Shown: piece by piece, positions 1 through 9,870 of the stretch | Numbering within the stretch: the stretch's first letter is position 1 | How the letters are laid out: each line of letters opens with the position of its first letter | Translations under genes and position numbers: made by a program | Notes under the pieces: generated by a model | The model's database searches: none | Told to the model about the DNA's origin: nothing | Seen by the model: the letters and a program-made list of their open reading frames with translations, nothing else | NCBI GenBank assembly: GCA_000320545.1 | Contig: ADNK01001812.1 | Coordinates: forward strand, 1 to 30,000 | Direction of reading: 5' to 3' | Length of the DNA stretch: 30,000 bases | Origin: Bigelowiella natans CCMP2755 | Lineage: Eukaryota; Cercozoa; Chlorarachniophyceae

Positions 1-32
1 TCTCTCTCTCTCTCTCTCTCTCTCTCCCTCTC

Positions 33-74
<42 letters not shown>

Positions 75-79
75 CGCAG
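1..79 (+). repeat. (TC)n then (AC)n microsatellite ending at a 3' splice site
   Basis: A TC run at 1-26 is followed by an AC run at 38-73. The stretch ends in an AG that precedes the first readable exon, so it is the tail of an intron of the gene at 80-3151. The TC run may serve as the polypyrimidine tract. Confidence 0.85.
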
Positions 80-270
80 GCCGAGCGGCTGAGGAAGGAA
101 GAATCCGAGGCGAGGAAAAGGGAGGAGGAGCGAAGGTTGGAACTACAGCGCCGAGCTCAGGAAGAAGAACGCAGAGCCTTGGTACATAAAACATGATGAG
201 GACGTCAGATTGGCAGTATTTTAACGAATGTAGTTAACCATTCATATATGTATATTATATATTGATGCGC

Positions 271-309
<39 letters not shown>

Positions 310-675
310 TGCATTCATGCCCTTCTCCGACTTCACGGTGGCTTGCTACATGCATACAGCAAATACGAGAGATGGAGAGAAAGGCCCTTCGGAGAGGCGT
401 AACATGCCCAAAGGTGTTCTTTGCTCGTGCGTGTATTGTTTGTTTGTTTGTTTGTTTGTTTGTGTGTGTGTTTGTGCGCGTGAGTAGGGTAGACGTGTGA
501 TATCATCTTCCATGCATGCAATGCTACTTTGAAGTGTCGGTAAATCGGCTGTTGTTGTTGTTGTTGTTGTTTCTATTCTTCATGTGCGGTACCGCTCCTA
601 GGGGCACAAGCTAGTAATCTCGATAACAGAACAAGATGGTAGTTGCTGAACATGCATTTCTCAGTGGATATGTAC

Positions 676-708
<33 letters not shown>

Positions 709-2426
709 AATATATATTTTATATACACATATATATTATTTAGTCGCATATACGTGTGTGTGTGTGCGGGTGAGTGTACTTGTTTGAATGTCCTTTTATC
801 TTCTAGGATATGGTTGTGACGTATGTGGGAAACGGGGCATTGAAAAGGGCAACAAGCTTCTCGGTTCTCTGCAATCCCAACACACAATAAACGATTTGTT
901 TCTAATGGAATATAAATTCTATCTCGATCTCGACACATAGCGTTGAAATCGCTGAGTGATGCTGATTTTTTATATAAATACTATGTATAATCAATATGTT
1001 TTGTATTTAAAGCTCATGTTTATAGCTATGCTAATTGGTTGCTGTTGTTGTTGTGTGCGTGTGTTTGTGTGTGTGTGTGTTTGTGTGTGTTTCATGCTAT
1101 CGGCGTCTCTTCCTCAGGGTGCAGAGTGTGCAACTGGGACGCGTGTGTTTCTTGCTGGGTACTTTTGCACATTTATCGATGCACAATCGAGCGTACACAC
1201 AACCACTGCCTGCGACTCTGGCCATCCGCCACAAGCGAATTAGATCCACGCAAGCTCTCTGACCCAAGCACCACAGAAAGCATAACTATGTGTGTGTGTG
1301 TGTGTGTGACGTTCCCCCCCCCCCTCCCTCCCCCCTCCTCCTCCAGGACGGATTAGATGCTGGAGAGTTTGCGCCACCAAGCGGCACCGGCGGCCTGCAG
1401 CAGCAAGAGGCAGAGCAGCAACAACAGGTACATGGCATGATTACAATAATGGCTCCGTATAGCTGCAGGCTGAGCCAGCTCGGCGGTGCGTGTAAGTAGA
1501 GAATGCGGCCCTTTCGTTTGAAGTAACGAGCGCTGTATCCTATCCCCTTTTCATGTGCCTGCTTTACGTTTGAATGGAGCACCACCATTCTCTCTCTTGC
1601 AGCTAACAACACTACCGCCCAGACACTTCTCGTCGCCCCATTCCACCCCCCCCCCTCTTCTCCCCGCTTCCTGGTTCGAGACGCGCGCGATATCTCTAAC
1701 TTGCCGCTCTCTCATAACGTCAGAAACTCCGCGAAATGCTCATGGCAAAGCGCCAGGCGCTCCTATTACACATCAAGAAGAAGAAGAAGAAGAAGGAGAA
1801 GGAGACAAACGATGGCTCGCAAGTATCGGTAGAAGGGAAGAACCCTTCGAGGAAACTGCCACCGTCGCCAACGCCAAGCAGCCATGCAAGCATGGAAAAA
1901 GAAGGGGGGAGGGGTCATATCGCCGCAGCAACGGCAGAGGCAGCAGCTTCAGCTAATAACACGCAGCAGTCTGGAGGCTCGGAGAAGGGGGAGACGAGGG
2001 AGAAGAAGAAGAAGAAAAAAAAACGCATAATCATCGTGAAGCGGAGAGTGCTGAAGCGAAGGAGAAAGGCGTCAGGGGCGGCAGCTTCCGCGGGAGCCAT
2101 TGCAGCTAAGGTTCCCAGGAGCGTCGCGGTGCGACCCCGCAACTCACCCAATGATCCCAGCGAAGTCGTGCAACCTTCCGCTGCGGCTGTGAGTGCGCAG
2201 GAGGACAGCGAGCCTCCGATGAACCCGGAAGAGCGCAAGAGGGGGGGGGGGGCGACGCCACCATCGGCATCGAAAAGACCTGCTCCGGAGAGAGTTACGG
2301 ACGCTAGCTCTGTGCCCAGAGCAAAGCGGCGGAGGGGGCGAAGGCGGGGGGGGGCTGCACAGAGGCATGCTGGTAGTGCGAGCACACTCACCGACCCAGA
2401 AAACAAAGAATACTCATGCTGTATAC

Positions 2427-2466
<40 letters not shown>

Positions 2467-3151
2467 CGTTGTGTACACTTTTCAAATAGAGGAGATAACA
2501 TCCGAGGAGAATAGGGGTAGCGTTGGTAGTTCACGTTCTTTCTCGTATGGCTTTCTCGCCAGCCACTTCGGTGTTAGGAAGTATTCTTCTCTCGGATGAC
2601 GATGACGATGAGGACGATGACGATGAGGACGATGAGGTTGATAATGGCAGCAATGGTGGTGCTGAGAATGGCCTTGACCAGGGCCAGGATATGGGAGTGG
2701 ATGGAGGAGGCGAGGGAACTCGCATCGATAGTAAAAGCAGGCTAGTGAAGAAGCACTCTCGAGGGGTCAGCCCAAAGTATGGACGCACCATGGTTTTTGA
2801 GTTTTATTTGATAACAGGCAGCAGTGCATTAGTTGAGTGTTACGTTAGCCAGGCCACGGTCCACGTGTAGGGGAAAGAGAGACAAAGAGAGAGGGGAAGG
2901 GAGAGAGAGAGGGGAGGAGAGAGAGGGGGGGGGAGAATCACAGATTGGCTTTATTCGAGTGTTAAAAGCGGTGATAGATCCGAAGCCATTGAGGCTGTCA
3001 AGGATGTTCTTAATCTTGTTGTTTCAGGAGAAAACCTATGCTGGGAGGAAAGCGGGAGGCGGGGCTGGGGGAGGGCGCCATAGAGCCGTCGGAGGAAGAG
3101 TTGCTTCAAAGGTTCGACCCACACGTTCCGCCGCACGTTTCTAGTCTATAG
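80..3151 (+). CDS. Unrecognised multi-exon gene (3' part): coiled coil, C4 zinc finger, basic and acidic low-complexity regions
   Basis: I do not recognise this gene. Eight exons join in one frame (about 466 residues): 80-181, 602-638, 807-863, 1118-1158, 1347-1427, 1724-about 2420, about 2515-2776 and 3028-3151, ending at a TAG. The 5' end is outside the window. Exon 1 encodes a charged helix rich in Glu, Arg and Leu. Exons 2-4 build a zinc finger (separate entry). Exon 5 is Gln-rich. Exon 6 is long and Lys/Arg-rich, with poly-Lys runs from AAG repeats, Ala-rich stretches and several possible nuclear localisation signals. Exon 7 holds an Asp/Glu tract. The last exon encodes a short tail ending PPHVSSL. 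Phases agree at all junctions. The exon 6/7 boundary is uncertain because several splice sites fit and the area has long G runs. The composition suggests a nuclear protein, but that is only inference. Confidence 0.7.
269..304 (+). repeat. (GT)n microsatellite in an intron
   Basis: About 16 GT units lie in the first intron of the plus-strand gene at 80-3151. The same intron also holds GTTT repeats near 436-465 and a GTT run at 550-571. Confidence 0.9.
602..1158 (+). other. C4 (ZZ/DC1-like) zinc finger split over three exons
   Basis: Exons 602-638, 807-863 and 1118-1158 join (phases 1 and 1) to give HKLVISITEQDGYGCDVCG, then about ten residues, then GCRVCNWDACVSCW. The pattern is His-x-Leu, C-x2-C, a Gly-rich turn, C-x2-C and D-x-C-x2-C. 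This spacing is that of small ZZ-like or DC1-like zinc fingers, which usually bind proteins or peptides. No single exon carries the whole motif, and it only appears when the three pieces are spliced, which supports the gene model. The exon 3 donor (GTTCTC) is weak but is the only site that keeps the motif. Confidence 0.75.
673..745 (+). repeat. Imperfect (TA)n microsatellite in an intron
   Basis: Interrupted TA repeats fill the 168-bp intron between exons 602-638 and 807-863. Confidence 0.85.
2425..2462 (+). repeat. (TA)n microsatellite, probably intronic
   Basis: A TA run just after a possible GTATAC donor at 2421. It marks the likely short intron between the Lys/Arg-rich and acidic exons of the first gene. 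Confidence 0.85.
2871..2935 (+). repeat. (GA)n-rich tract in an intron
   Basis: Purine-rich GA repeats with a G run lie in the last intron (2777-3027) of the first gene. This is one of the few tracts where the sense strand carries GA rather than CT. Confidence 0.85.
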
Positions 3152-3290
3152 CGAAGAGTGAGAAATCGCTCTGCCCCTTAGAGCTCCTTATTGAAGTCGA
3201 GGTTGGTTTGCATCGTTTTCGAGTGTTTTTTAGCGAGGTTTCTACGATTATTTCGGCTTCGGGGCATGAGCTCTGTATTGTTATATTGGA

Positions 3291-3338
<48 letters not shown>

Positions 3339-5043
3339 ATGCACAGACTCCGCCTGCTGCAGGCGAAGAGGAAGTTTCTTCGATCGAAGCTAGCATGATA
3401 GCACTGGCGTAGACTAGCGAACCAATTCTCGATTTAGCCAGATTCGGTCTCACTCTAGCACTGTAGATCCTGCGAAATCAGACTATGCTAGCTACGTATT
3501 TGTTTCATTTGTCATAATGAGAAACACACATGTCTCTTGACATTGGCAGCATCGATCGATCAGCAATGATCCATCCACGGTAGCACGCACGCATGACACA
3601 CTGCAGCCACAGTCTAGCAGTACTAGAGTGCTAAAGAAGTGGCGGGCTTGTGCATGCAGCAGCATGCTAACGTGCTAGCATGTGTGCATACAGTGACATT
3701 TTCGCATTGCTCACATTGCATTCTAACATTGCTAGATTGCATGCGGTGTCAACTACCTATCCTAGTAACGTTGTCGTAGCTAGAAACAACACTAGACATC
3801 GTTATTAAAACGTGTGATGAGAATGGCATGCTCTACTTCATGTGGTGCTGTGCACATCGATCTAGATAGTATAGCTATTTTGTTTGCCAACACGTAGCGT
3901 AGCATGCAGAGCGAAGACTACTAGCCATAGCAGCTGCTAGCTAGATCGACTGCGCGGCTCATTATCGATGCGAAACAAACAGAGCGAAACAACGATGTGA
4001 TGAATAATTACTTGCTGGCTAGATTGATCGATCAGCATGTGTCAAATGTTGATAGATTGCAGTGAGAACAGGGCGTGTAAGCATTTTTTTGTTACTCTCG
4101 AAGTCGCTGCTTGAAAATTAGTTGATGGGAAATGGAAACCCTAGCAAGTGTTAAAACAGCTGCTGTTGTCCATGGATCTACGTTGTTGCAAACATGCATG
4201 CATCGCGGTAACTGAAGCAATGAGCATTGATTTAGGTAACATGATTGAGCAAATATCGATTTCATTGGGACACTTATTTGTGAGTTATGTTACTCCATAA
4301 AAAGATGATTCATACGTCTTGTGTGAGCCTGCGTGTTTACTTCTCCATATCAATTCATCGATCGCTACCCTGTAGCTTCTTTTGATTCAGCACTGGTTTG
4401 ATCGACTGTATTTTGCATTCCATCAAACCTAAGTAGAGCACAATTGAGTGAGGTAAAATGAGAGAGTACAGCTCACACTATTTGATGAAAATTTGCGTGA
4501 TAAGTTTATTTAGGTTTATCAATTGATAATATGAGGTTAAGCTATGGCACACATTGAAGCGAACATGGATCCAAGTTTTGTTGTCGCATCGCTGACTGTG
4601 GCAACCCGTTCAATCCTTGAAATAGAAGAAATTGACAAGCTAAATTGAGGTTCAATTAACAGTATACCAACTTATCAACGAAATTCATCCCTCACCCGAT
4701 CTCCTAACCCACTACAATGTCCATTCCGGATTTTTATAATGGTTACACGAATATCATGCTTTCCCACCTTGTCGAGAATTCTTGCATGGTGCTCTCCAAC
4801 TCTCTCAGGCTACTCGCCAAGTTCTCAATATCACTTGAGGACATCTTATTATTCTGCAACGTAACCTAGGTATATTTTCCCAATGTCAACAAAAAATAAA
4901 TTGGATTACGTTGATCCTCTAGAGGATTTTACGATTTTCGAAACTCTTCGTTCCCCCCTCCCCCCCCTCCCTCCTTCTCTATCCCTTCCAAACGATACAG
5001 TGGCGCGCCAGTTTGAGATGTTACGGAAAACTGATTATTGCAG
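3152..5043. other. Intergenic region; no gene seen
   Basis: It starts right after the stop of the first gene. A (TA)n run lies at 3297-3336, followed by two palindromes at 3351-3365 and 3378-3389. From about 3420 to 4880 I see no open frame of note and no microsatellite, but many short palindromic words (CTAG, GATC, GCATGC, TCGA). The 3' end of the first gene and the promoter of Pescadillo must both lie here, but no convincing TATA box or poly(A) signal could be picked out. Confidence 0.7.
3297..3336 (+). repeat. (TA)n microsatellite downstream of the first gene
   Basis: About 20 TA units lie 145 bp after the stop codon of the first gene, in its 3' flank or 3' UTR. Confidence 0.9.
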
Positions 5044-5055
5044 GAGGTTGCTATC

Positions 5056-5544
5056 ATGCGTCTGGATGCTTTTCTCGTCGCATGGTCAGTTCAAGCTAAA
5101 ATCCCCAAGAAAAGCAGAAACTATGTAATTAGGATAACAATTAGGTGTCGATTTCAAGATACGACAAAGAAAAGATGGGAAAACGTTACCGAAAAGATAA
5201 ATTTGGATAATAACGAATTCTCCGTGCTAATATATCCGACGTCTGCGCCTCCCCCTACACCTTCAGGTACGGACTAGATGGCACACGGTTCCCCTTCCTT
5301 CGTTTTTTCGCGTATTTTCGTGCACTATAGCCTGGCATCTCACCTGTAGATTGTGAAATACTTGGGCGGTTCGTGGTCGAACGAACGAGGGAATTCATTT
5401 CAGACTTTCCACGTTTTTTAAACCAATAAGAACATAATTTAGAAAAAATCACGGTGTTGATTGGAACCTCTGCTTGCAGCAATAGGGACGAGGCCGTTCT
5501 CGAGATTGCTGTCGGTGACAGGAGGAGGCAATCATGCCGCCTAA
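5056..5544 (+). CDS. Possible small spliced ORF (91 codons) overlapping the Pescadillo start
   Basis: An ATG at 5056 opens a frame to 5266, where TCAG is followed by GTACGG. A good acceptor at 5479 (CTTGCAG) leads to a second exon, 5480-5544, that stays in frame and stops at TAA 5542-5544. The stop lies inside the first codons of Pescadillo (ATG at 5534), so the two frames overlap by 11 bp. The first exon encodes a strand-like region (IRITIRCRFQDTTKKRWENV) and a Pro-rich end. I recognise no family. It may be a real short gene, an upstream ORF in the Pescadillo 5' leader, or chance. The second exon is probably at least a 5' UTR exon of Pescadillo. Confidence 0.3.
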
Positions 5545-6971
5545 AAAACGCAAGGCCCTAGTGGGCGGAGGGAAAAGGAAAGCAGTTTCAGGTACTGCGC
5601 TATAGTTGATGCTACGGTGCTGCGGAGTATATTCTAACGCCGTTTCTTCTTCCTTAGGACGTGAGACGCGGAAAGGGGTGAAAGGAATAGCCTCAAATTA
5701 CATACACCGAACAAAGGCTGTGCGGAGGTTGCAAGTCTCTTTGAGGGACTTTCGACGACTATGTATCCTGAAGGGTATCTACCCACGAGACCCCAAAAAG
5801 AAGCCAAATGGGAACGACAAGACTTACTATCACATCAAGGTACGCATTATCAAACCAAGTGGAAGACTTAGGAGAGGGATAATAATAATAAGAAGAAGAA
5901 GAAATGAAAGCATTTCCTCTCCCCGGAGTCACACACTCCCGAGCATCGTGTTTTCCTGCTTTCGGATGATGAGCAAAATAGATGACGAGTCTGAGGCGGT
6001 TGACGGTCCATTCAGCCGCGCTGCCACATAATGATCGACTATCGAGGCATTTGTCTGACGAGAAAACGAGAAAACGCGACGACACACCTCTACACATTCC
6101 TTTCTTCCGGTTGAACTGGATAGCTCTGATGATACACTATTTTTTCCGCGGCGTGTGTGTGTTACTATTTTCTCCCTATCGCGCTTCTTGTTTCCCTCCC
6201 CCCTTCCGTCCCCTTCCTCTCTCTAGGATATCAAGTTCTTGATGCACGAGCCGCTTCTCAAGAAGTTTAGAGAAATGAAAATCTTCCTGAGAAGACACAA
6301 AAAGGCGATGATAAAACGGGTAGGGCATGTTGAGAGAAAGGGAGAAGGGGGGGGGGGGGGGAGATTTGAGGGTCGTTTCTAATTTTTTGAGCCTCCATAT
6401 TCAAATTGCAAACAAAACCGAACCTACTCAAACCTCTATATCACACCAAAGCTAATCAGATGTGCATTGACCACCCATAGGAATTTACGAAGGCGAAGCT
6501 GTTAGAACGCTCGATGAAGCCCCGTATATCCCTTGACCACTTAGTCAAGGAAAGGTGATAGCATAATAGCACGCAGAAGAACACGCAGAGCCTTTCCTCG
6601 CCCCCTCCATATTTTTGAGACGCGAGATACCGCCATATCTCTCATCATCAATGTCGTTGTCGTTGCACTCCAGAGGGTGGTGTTCCAGTTGTTTGATATG
6701 TGCTACAACAGCATCACGCCGCCCATTGTAGTTGCAAGTAGCCTACTCTCAAGCTTTCGCATTGATGATGTTCTCTTCCTTTGTTTTCTGCGTTTCTTGC
6801 TCCTTCCCACGACTACTACAGGTATCCCAGCTTTGTCGATGCTGTCAGGGACTTAGACGACCCCCTCTCGATGATATTCTTGTTTGCACTGCTGCCCTCG
6901 CAAACGTGCAGGGAGCATGAGGCAAAGATCAGCATCGATTGTCAAGCGCTAAGCCGAGAGTTTCAGCACTG

Positions 6972-7004
<33 letters not shown>

Positions 7005-7306
7005 GTGTGTCTATTCATGTTAGTAATTTTGAGTGCAAATAGAGATTGCGGATGATGATTAAGATGGGATACCATATCACAGTGATATATGTAGAAGGGG
7101 CAATAACATTGAAAAAATACTGTGCTCGACTCACCCTCGCCCTTCCCGCGTCCCCTCCCCCCTCCAGTGATCCAAGCGAAGTCGCTGCGGAAGGTGTTTG
7201 TCTCCGTCAAGGGCGTCTATTACCAAGCAAGAGTCTACGGTCAGGATGTCACATGGCTCGTCCCGCATAAATTCAAGCAAACGGTACACTTGATTTAAAA
7301 TAATAG

Positions 7307-7389
<83 letters not shown>

Positions 7390-8750
7390 ACTATACACAT
7401 GTGTGTGTGTCATCGAGCACTCGACGCATGGCAAGCTAGCAAGCGCACATGCAGATTCTTCTCTTCCGAAATCCAAATCGGCACGATTGTGTATCGACTG
7501 TGAGAGTAACAGCGCGTCGTCGTCGTCTGTGCTTGTCAAACCTCGTCTTTTCAGACTCCGAAAGACGTGGACTTTCGCGTGATGGTGACGTTCCTGCAGT
7601 TTTATGCGACTCTGGTTCGGTTCATAAACTATAAGCTATACTACGATCTGGGTCTGCGCTACCCTCCCGTGCTCGAAGAGCACAGAGACCGCGAAGGCGC
7701 TTACCTCTCCGCAATGAAGTTGGAGGAGAAACGCGGAGATGGCGAGCAGGAGGAGGATGAAGAGGAAGATGGGGAGGATGGAGAAATGGAGGAGGAGGAG
7801 GAGGAGGAAGAGGAGGGCGAGAGAGCGGAAATGAAGAAGAAAATGCAGGCCAAAGTTGCTTCAGTGATAGAAAACTTAAGCAGCAATGATGCAGAAGGGG
7901 GGGGGGCGCATCAGGAAAACGACGGCGAAGAGCAGGATGATGACGCGCCTTTGGAAACGAATGATGACGATGACGATAATGATGATGATAAGGGGGAGGA
8001 TAATGATGACGACGACGACGATGATGACGACGACGACGACGATAACAACAATGATGACAACACAACCAGTGCTGCTGGTACTGCAACGAATGATGAGGAG
8101 CAGCAGCACCAAGAGGAAGAGGAGGAGGAGGAGGAGGAGGCCGAAGAAGCCGCTGCCGCCGAGAGCGAGGCCGCTATCGAGACCTCCATTCTAAACGCTG
8201 CAAAAGCAGCAGCAGCCGCTCCTATGACTGACACGCCTGCAAGTTCCTTACCAGGAAGGCCATCAAACTGGGAGGCGGAAGAGAGCATCTGCATATTCTC
8301 AGGCCTCAAGTTTCTCCTCGGCCGGGAGGTGCCGCACGAGGTGCTGGAGTTTGTGATTCTCGCAGGGGGGGGGGAGGTCTTTAGGGAGGGGCTGGCAAGT
8401 CGGGAGCAGGCTATGGACGAATCGATTACCCATCAGATAGTAGATCGGCCCAGGCAGCAGCTGACACTTTTCACGCGGCAATACGCGCAGCCTCAATGGG
8501 TGTTTGATTCGTTCAATGTCAGGGCGCTACTCCCAATCCAGTACTATCAGCCGGTCATTCATCTACTTTGCTGATGATACTATACTTTGCTAATGAGAAG
8601 TCACCTGCACGCAAACAAACGCACACTCTTGATGTTTCGGCTACTATCATGAAACGGGGGGGGGGGTAGGAGAGGAGTAGAGCAAGAACGGTCATCTGAG
8701 AAGACATGGCTTCACAAGGAATTTCCTTTTGCATCTTGAACGCACACCTG

Positions 8751-8793
<43 letters not shown>

Positions 8794-9220
8794 CACGTTT
8801 ACCCTGGAAAAAAATAAAATTTTAGGGCGCGAAACTACCGCCGCACCTTTCTCCGTTTGTTGACGATGAGAGGGAGGGCTATATTCCACGACAGCGCGAA
8901 GTGCTGCGCTCTTGGGGGGGTAAGGTTGGCGGAGCTCCCCCTGCTCCGAAAGAGGGGGAGGAGGCCGACGATGCGAAGAGAGAGGTCGATCGAGAAGATG
9001 AGAATGAAGCAGACGCCACCAGCACGTCTCTTGGGGACGAAACAAGCGCTCGGAAACGAGGCCGCGATGAAAGCGCGCAGAAGAGCGGGGAGGACTTAGC
9101 GAAGATAATGATGACAAACAAGACCAGGAGACTCTACGATCGTATGAAGGTATGCTTCGAATGGGGTTCAGGAAAAGAACACCCCAGTCTGTCTAGACAG
9201 TATGTATGTAAATATATATA

Positions 9221-9254
<34 letters not shown>

Positions 9255-9480
9255 TGTGAGGAGTGTCTTGGGTAGGGAGTAAGATGTTACTTTTACAGCC
9301 TTTTGACCTTTTTCTGTGATGATTAAAAATGGAGCCCAACTTACGTGTTGTGTCATGTCTTCGCAACAACAACAACAGTATGGCGAGGCAAGAAAGGAGG
9401 AGAAGAACGAGGAGCTGCGGAAAAAACGGCAAAAGCTAGAGAAAAAGAGCAGCAGCAAGACGAAGAAGACCGCCTCCTAG
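5534..9480 (+). CDS. PES1: Pescadillo homolog (ribosome biogenesis protein PES1/NOP7)
   Basis: Nine exons give a complete 699-residue protein: 5534-5591, 5658-5839, 6227-6319, 6481-6554, 6822-6973, 7168-7283, 7555-8553, 8826-9149 and 9379-9480 (TAG). All phases agree. Pescadillo is the nucleolar scaffold of the PeBoW complex (with BOP1 and WDR12) that processes the 5.8S/28S precursor of the 60S subunit. The start carries a basic signal ([16 protein letters not shown]). Residues about 20-285 form the Pescadillo N-terminal domain, with family hallmarks such as [36 protein letters not shown] and KGVYYQARV. Residues 286-460 are an Asp/Glu linker, 468-558 a BRCT domain, and 559-699 the [10 protein letters not shown] segment and a Lys-rich coiled-coil tail. 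The length exceeds human PES1 (588) mainly because of the acidic linker. Confidence 0.96.
6344..6361 (+). repeat. Poly-G run in Pescadillo intron 3
   Basis: A run of more than ten G lies shortly after the exon 3 donor. G runs of this kind recur through the window and are likely places for base-count errors. Confidence 0.8.
6974..7002 (+). repeat. (GT)n microsatellite starting at a 5' splice site
   Basis: Exon 5 of Pescadillo ends at 6973 (TGG G) and the intron begins at the first GT of a run of about 14 GT units, so many equivalent donor dinucleotides follow one another. Phase with exon 6 requires the first one. Confidence 0.85.
7309..7384 (+). repeat. (TA)n-(GT)n compound microsatellite in Pescadillo intron 6
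   Basis: TA run at 7309-7349, then GT run at 7354-7384, inside the intron between 7283 and 7555. Confidence 0.9.
7738..8230 (+). repeat. Acidic low-complexity coding region of Pescadillo
   Basis: GAG/GAA and GAT/GAC repeats encode Glu and Asp runs between the N-terminal domain and the BRCT domain. The frame stays open throughout. In animal PES1 the acidic stretches lie mainly after the BRCT domain, so the position here is different. The opposite strand gives long spurious Ser/Pro/Val frames. Confidence 0.85.
8281..8553 (+). other. BRCT domain of Pescadillo
   Basis: It begins near [18 protein letters not shown] and ends near [16 protein letters not shown], with the hallmark Trp (WVFDS) in the last helix. 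Its place before the [10 protein letters not shown] tail matches Pescadillo. BRCT is needed in yeast and mammals for nucleolar localisation and rRNA processing. The exon ends at CCG with donor GTCATT. Reading through would add six residues and stop at 8574. Confidence 0.93.
8751..8791 (+). repeat. (CT)n microsatellite in Pescadillo intron 7
   Basis: About 20 CT units lie 35 bp before the acceptor at 8825 on the sense strand, so they could act as a long polypyrimidine tract. Confidence 0.9.
9218..9252 (+). repeat. (TA)n microsatellite in Pescadillo intron 8
   Basis: TA repeats in the intron between exons 8826-9149 and 9379-9480. Confidence 0.9.
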
Positions 9481-9799
9481 TTGCAATGATGCTGAGTGCA
9501 ATCATGGGTTGCAGCGGTGCATGATTAGATGCGAACAATGCCCCTCTGAGATTGAATGACAACGCCTAAACGTATAATGTCAAATTATTGATAGTTCGTG
9601 ATGTTGACAAACAAAAATTGGTGCGTGAACATGTGAGCTGCGTGCGCATGCACGTAACCAATGGGAATGAGCATCACCCGTCGAGTTGCTCGATCCGCGC
9701 CTGTCTAGCTGTTCGCAATCTAGGTAGCTAGCATAGATGTATGTTATATATAATGTGCGCGATGCATGCAGGTTTTTGATGTCAATATCATTCGCATTT

Positions 9800-9819
9800 A
9801 CTGGTGTATGTGCACCAGT
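9800..9819. other. Inverted repeat (7-bp arms, 6-nt loop)
   Basis: ACTGGTG at 9800-9806 pairs with CACCAGT at 9813-9819. It lies 320 bp after the Pescadillo stop and 20 bp before a longer hairpin. Confidence 0.6.
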
Positions 9820-9839
9820 ATGATAGAGCATCAGGGAAT

Positions 9840-9870
9840 TCAATATTCGATGTTGGACATCGAATATTGA
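9840..9870. other. Perfect inverted repeat (14-bp arms, 3-nt loop)
   Basis: TCAATATTCGATGT at 9840-9853 and its exact reverse complement at 9857-9870 flank TGG. It could form a strong hairpin in RNA from either strand. The function is unknown. Confidence 0.8.

Noticed and set aside
573-938. Long minus-strand frame with runs of Tyr-Ile and His-Thr
   Set aside because: It is the reverse reading of TA and GT repeats and of the zinc-finger exon. There is no domain, and the plus-strand exons explain the region.
1915-2478. Minus-strand frame of 187 codons opposite the Lys/Arg-rich exon
   Set aside because: It is an antisense shadow: Leu/Ala/Phe runs come from the complement of the Lys and Ala codons, and the plus-strand frame joins neighbouring exons in phase.
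7622-8309. Several minus- and plus-strand frames rich in Ser, Pro, His, Val or Met
   Set aside because: All are shadows of the acidic GAG/GAT repeat in Pescadillo exon 7.
8554-8574. Pescadillo ending at the TGA at 8572-8574
   Set aside because: The family tail ([10 protein letters not shown]) resumes in phase at 8826, so the frame is spliced and the stop lies in an intron. It is kept only as an intron-retention idea.
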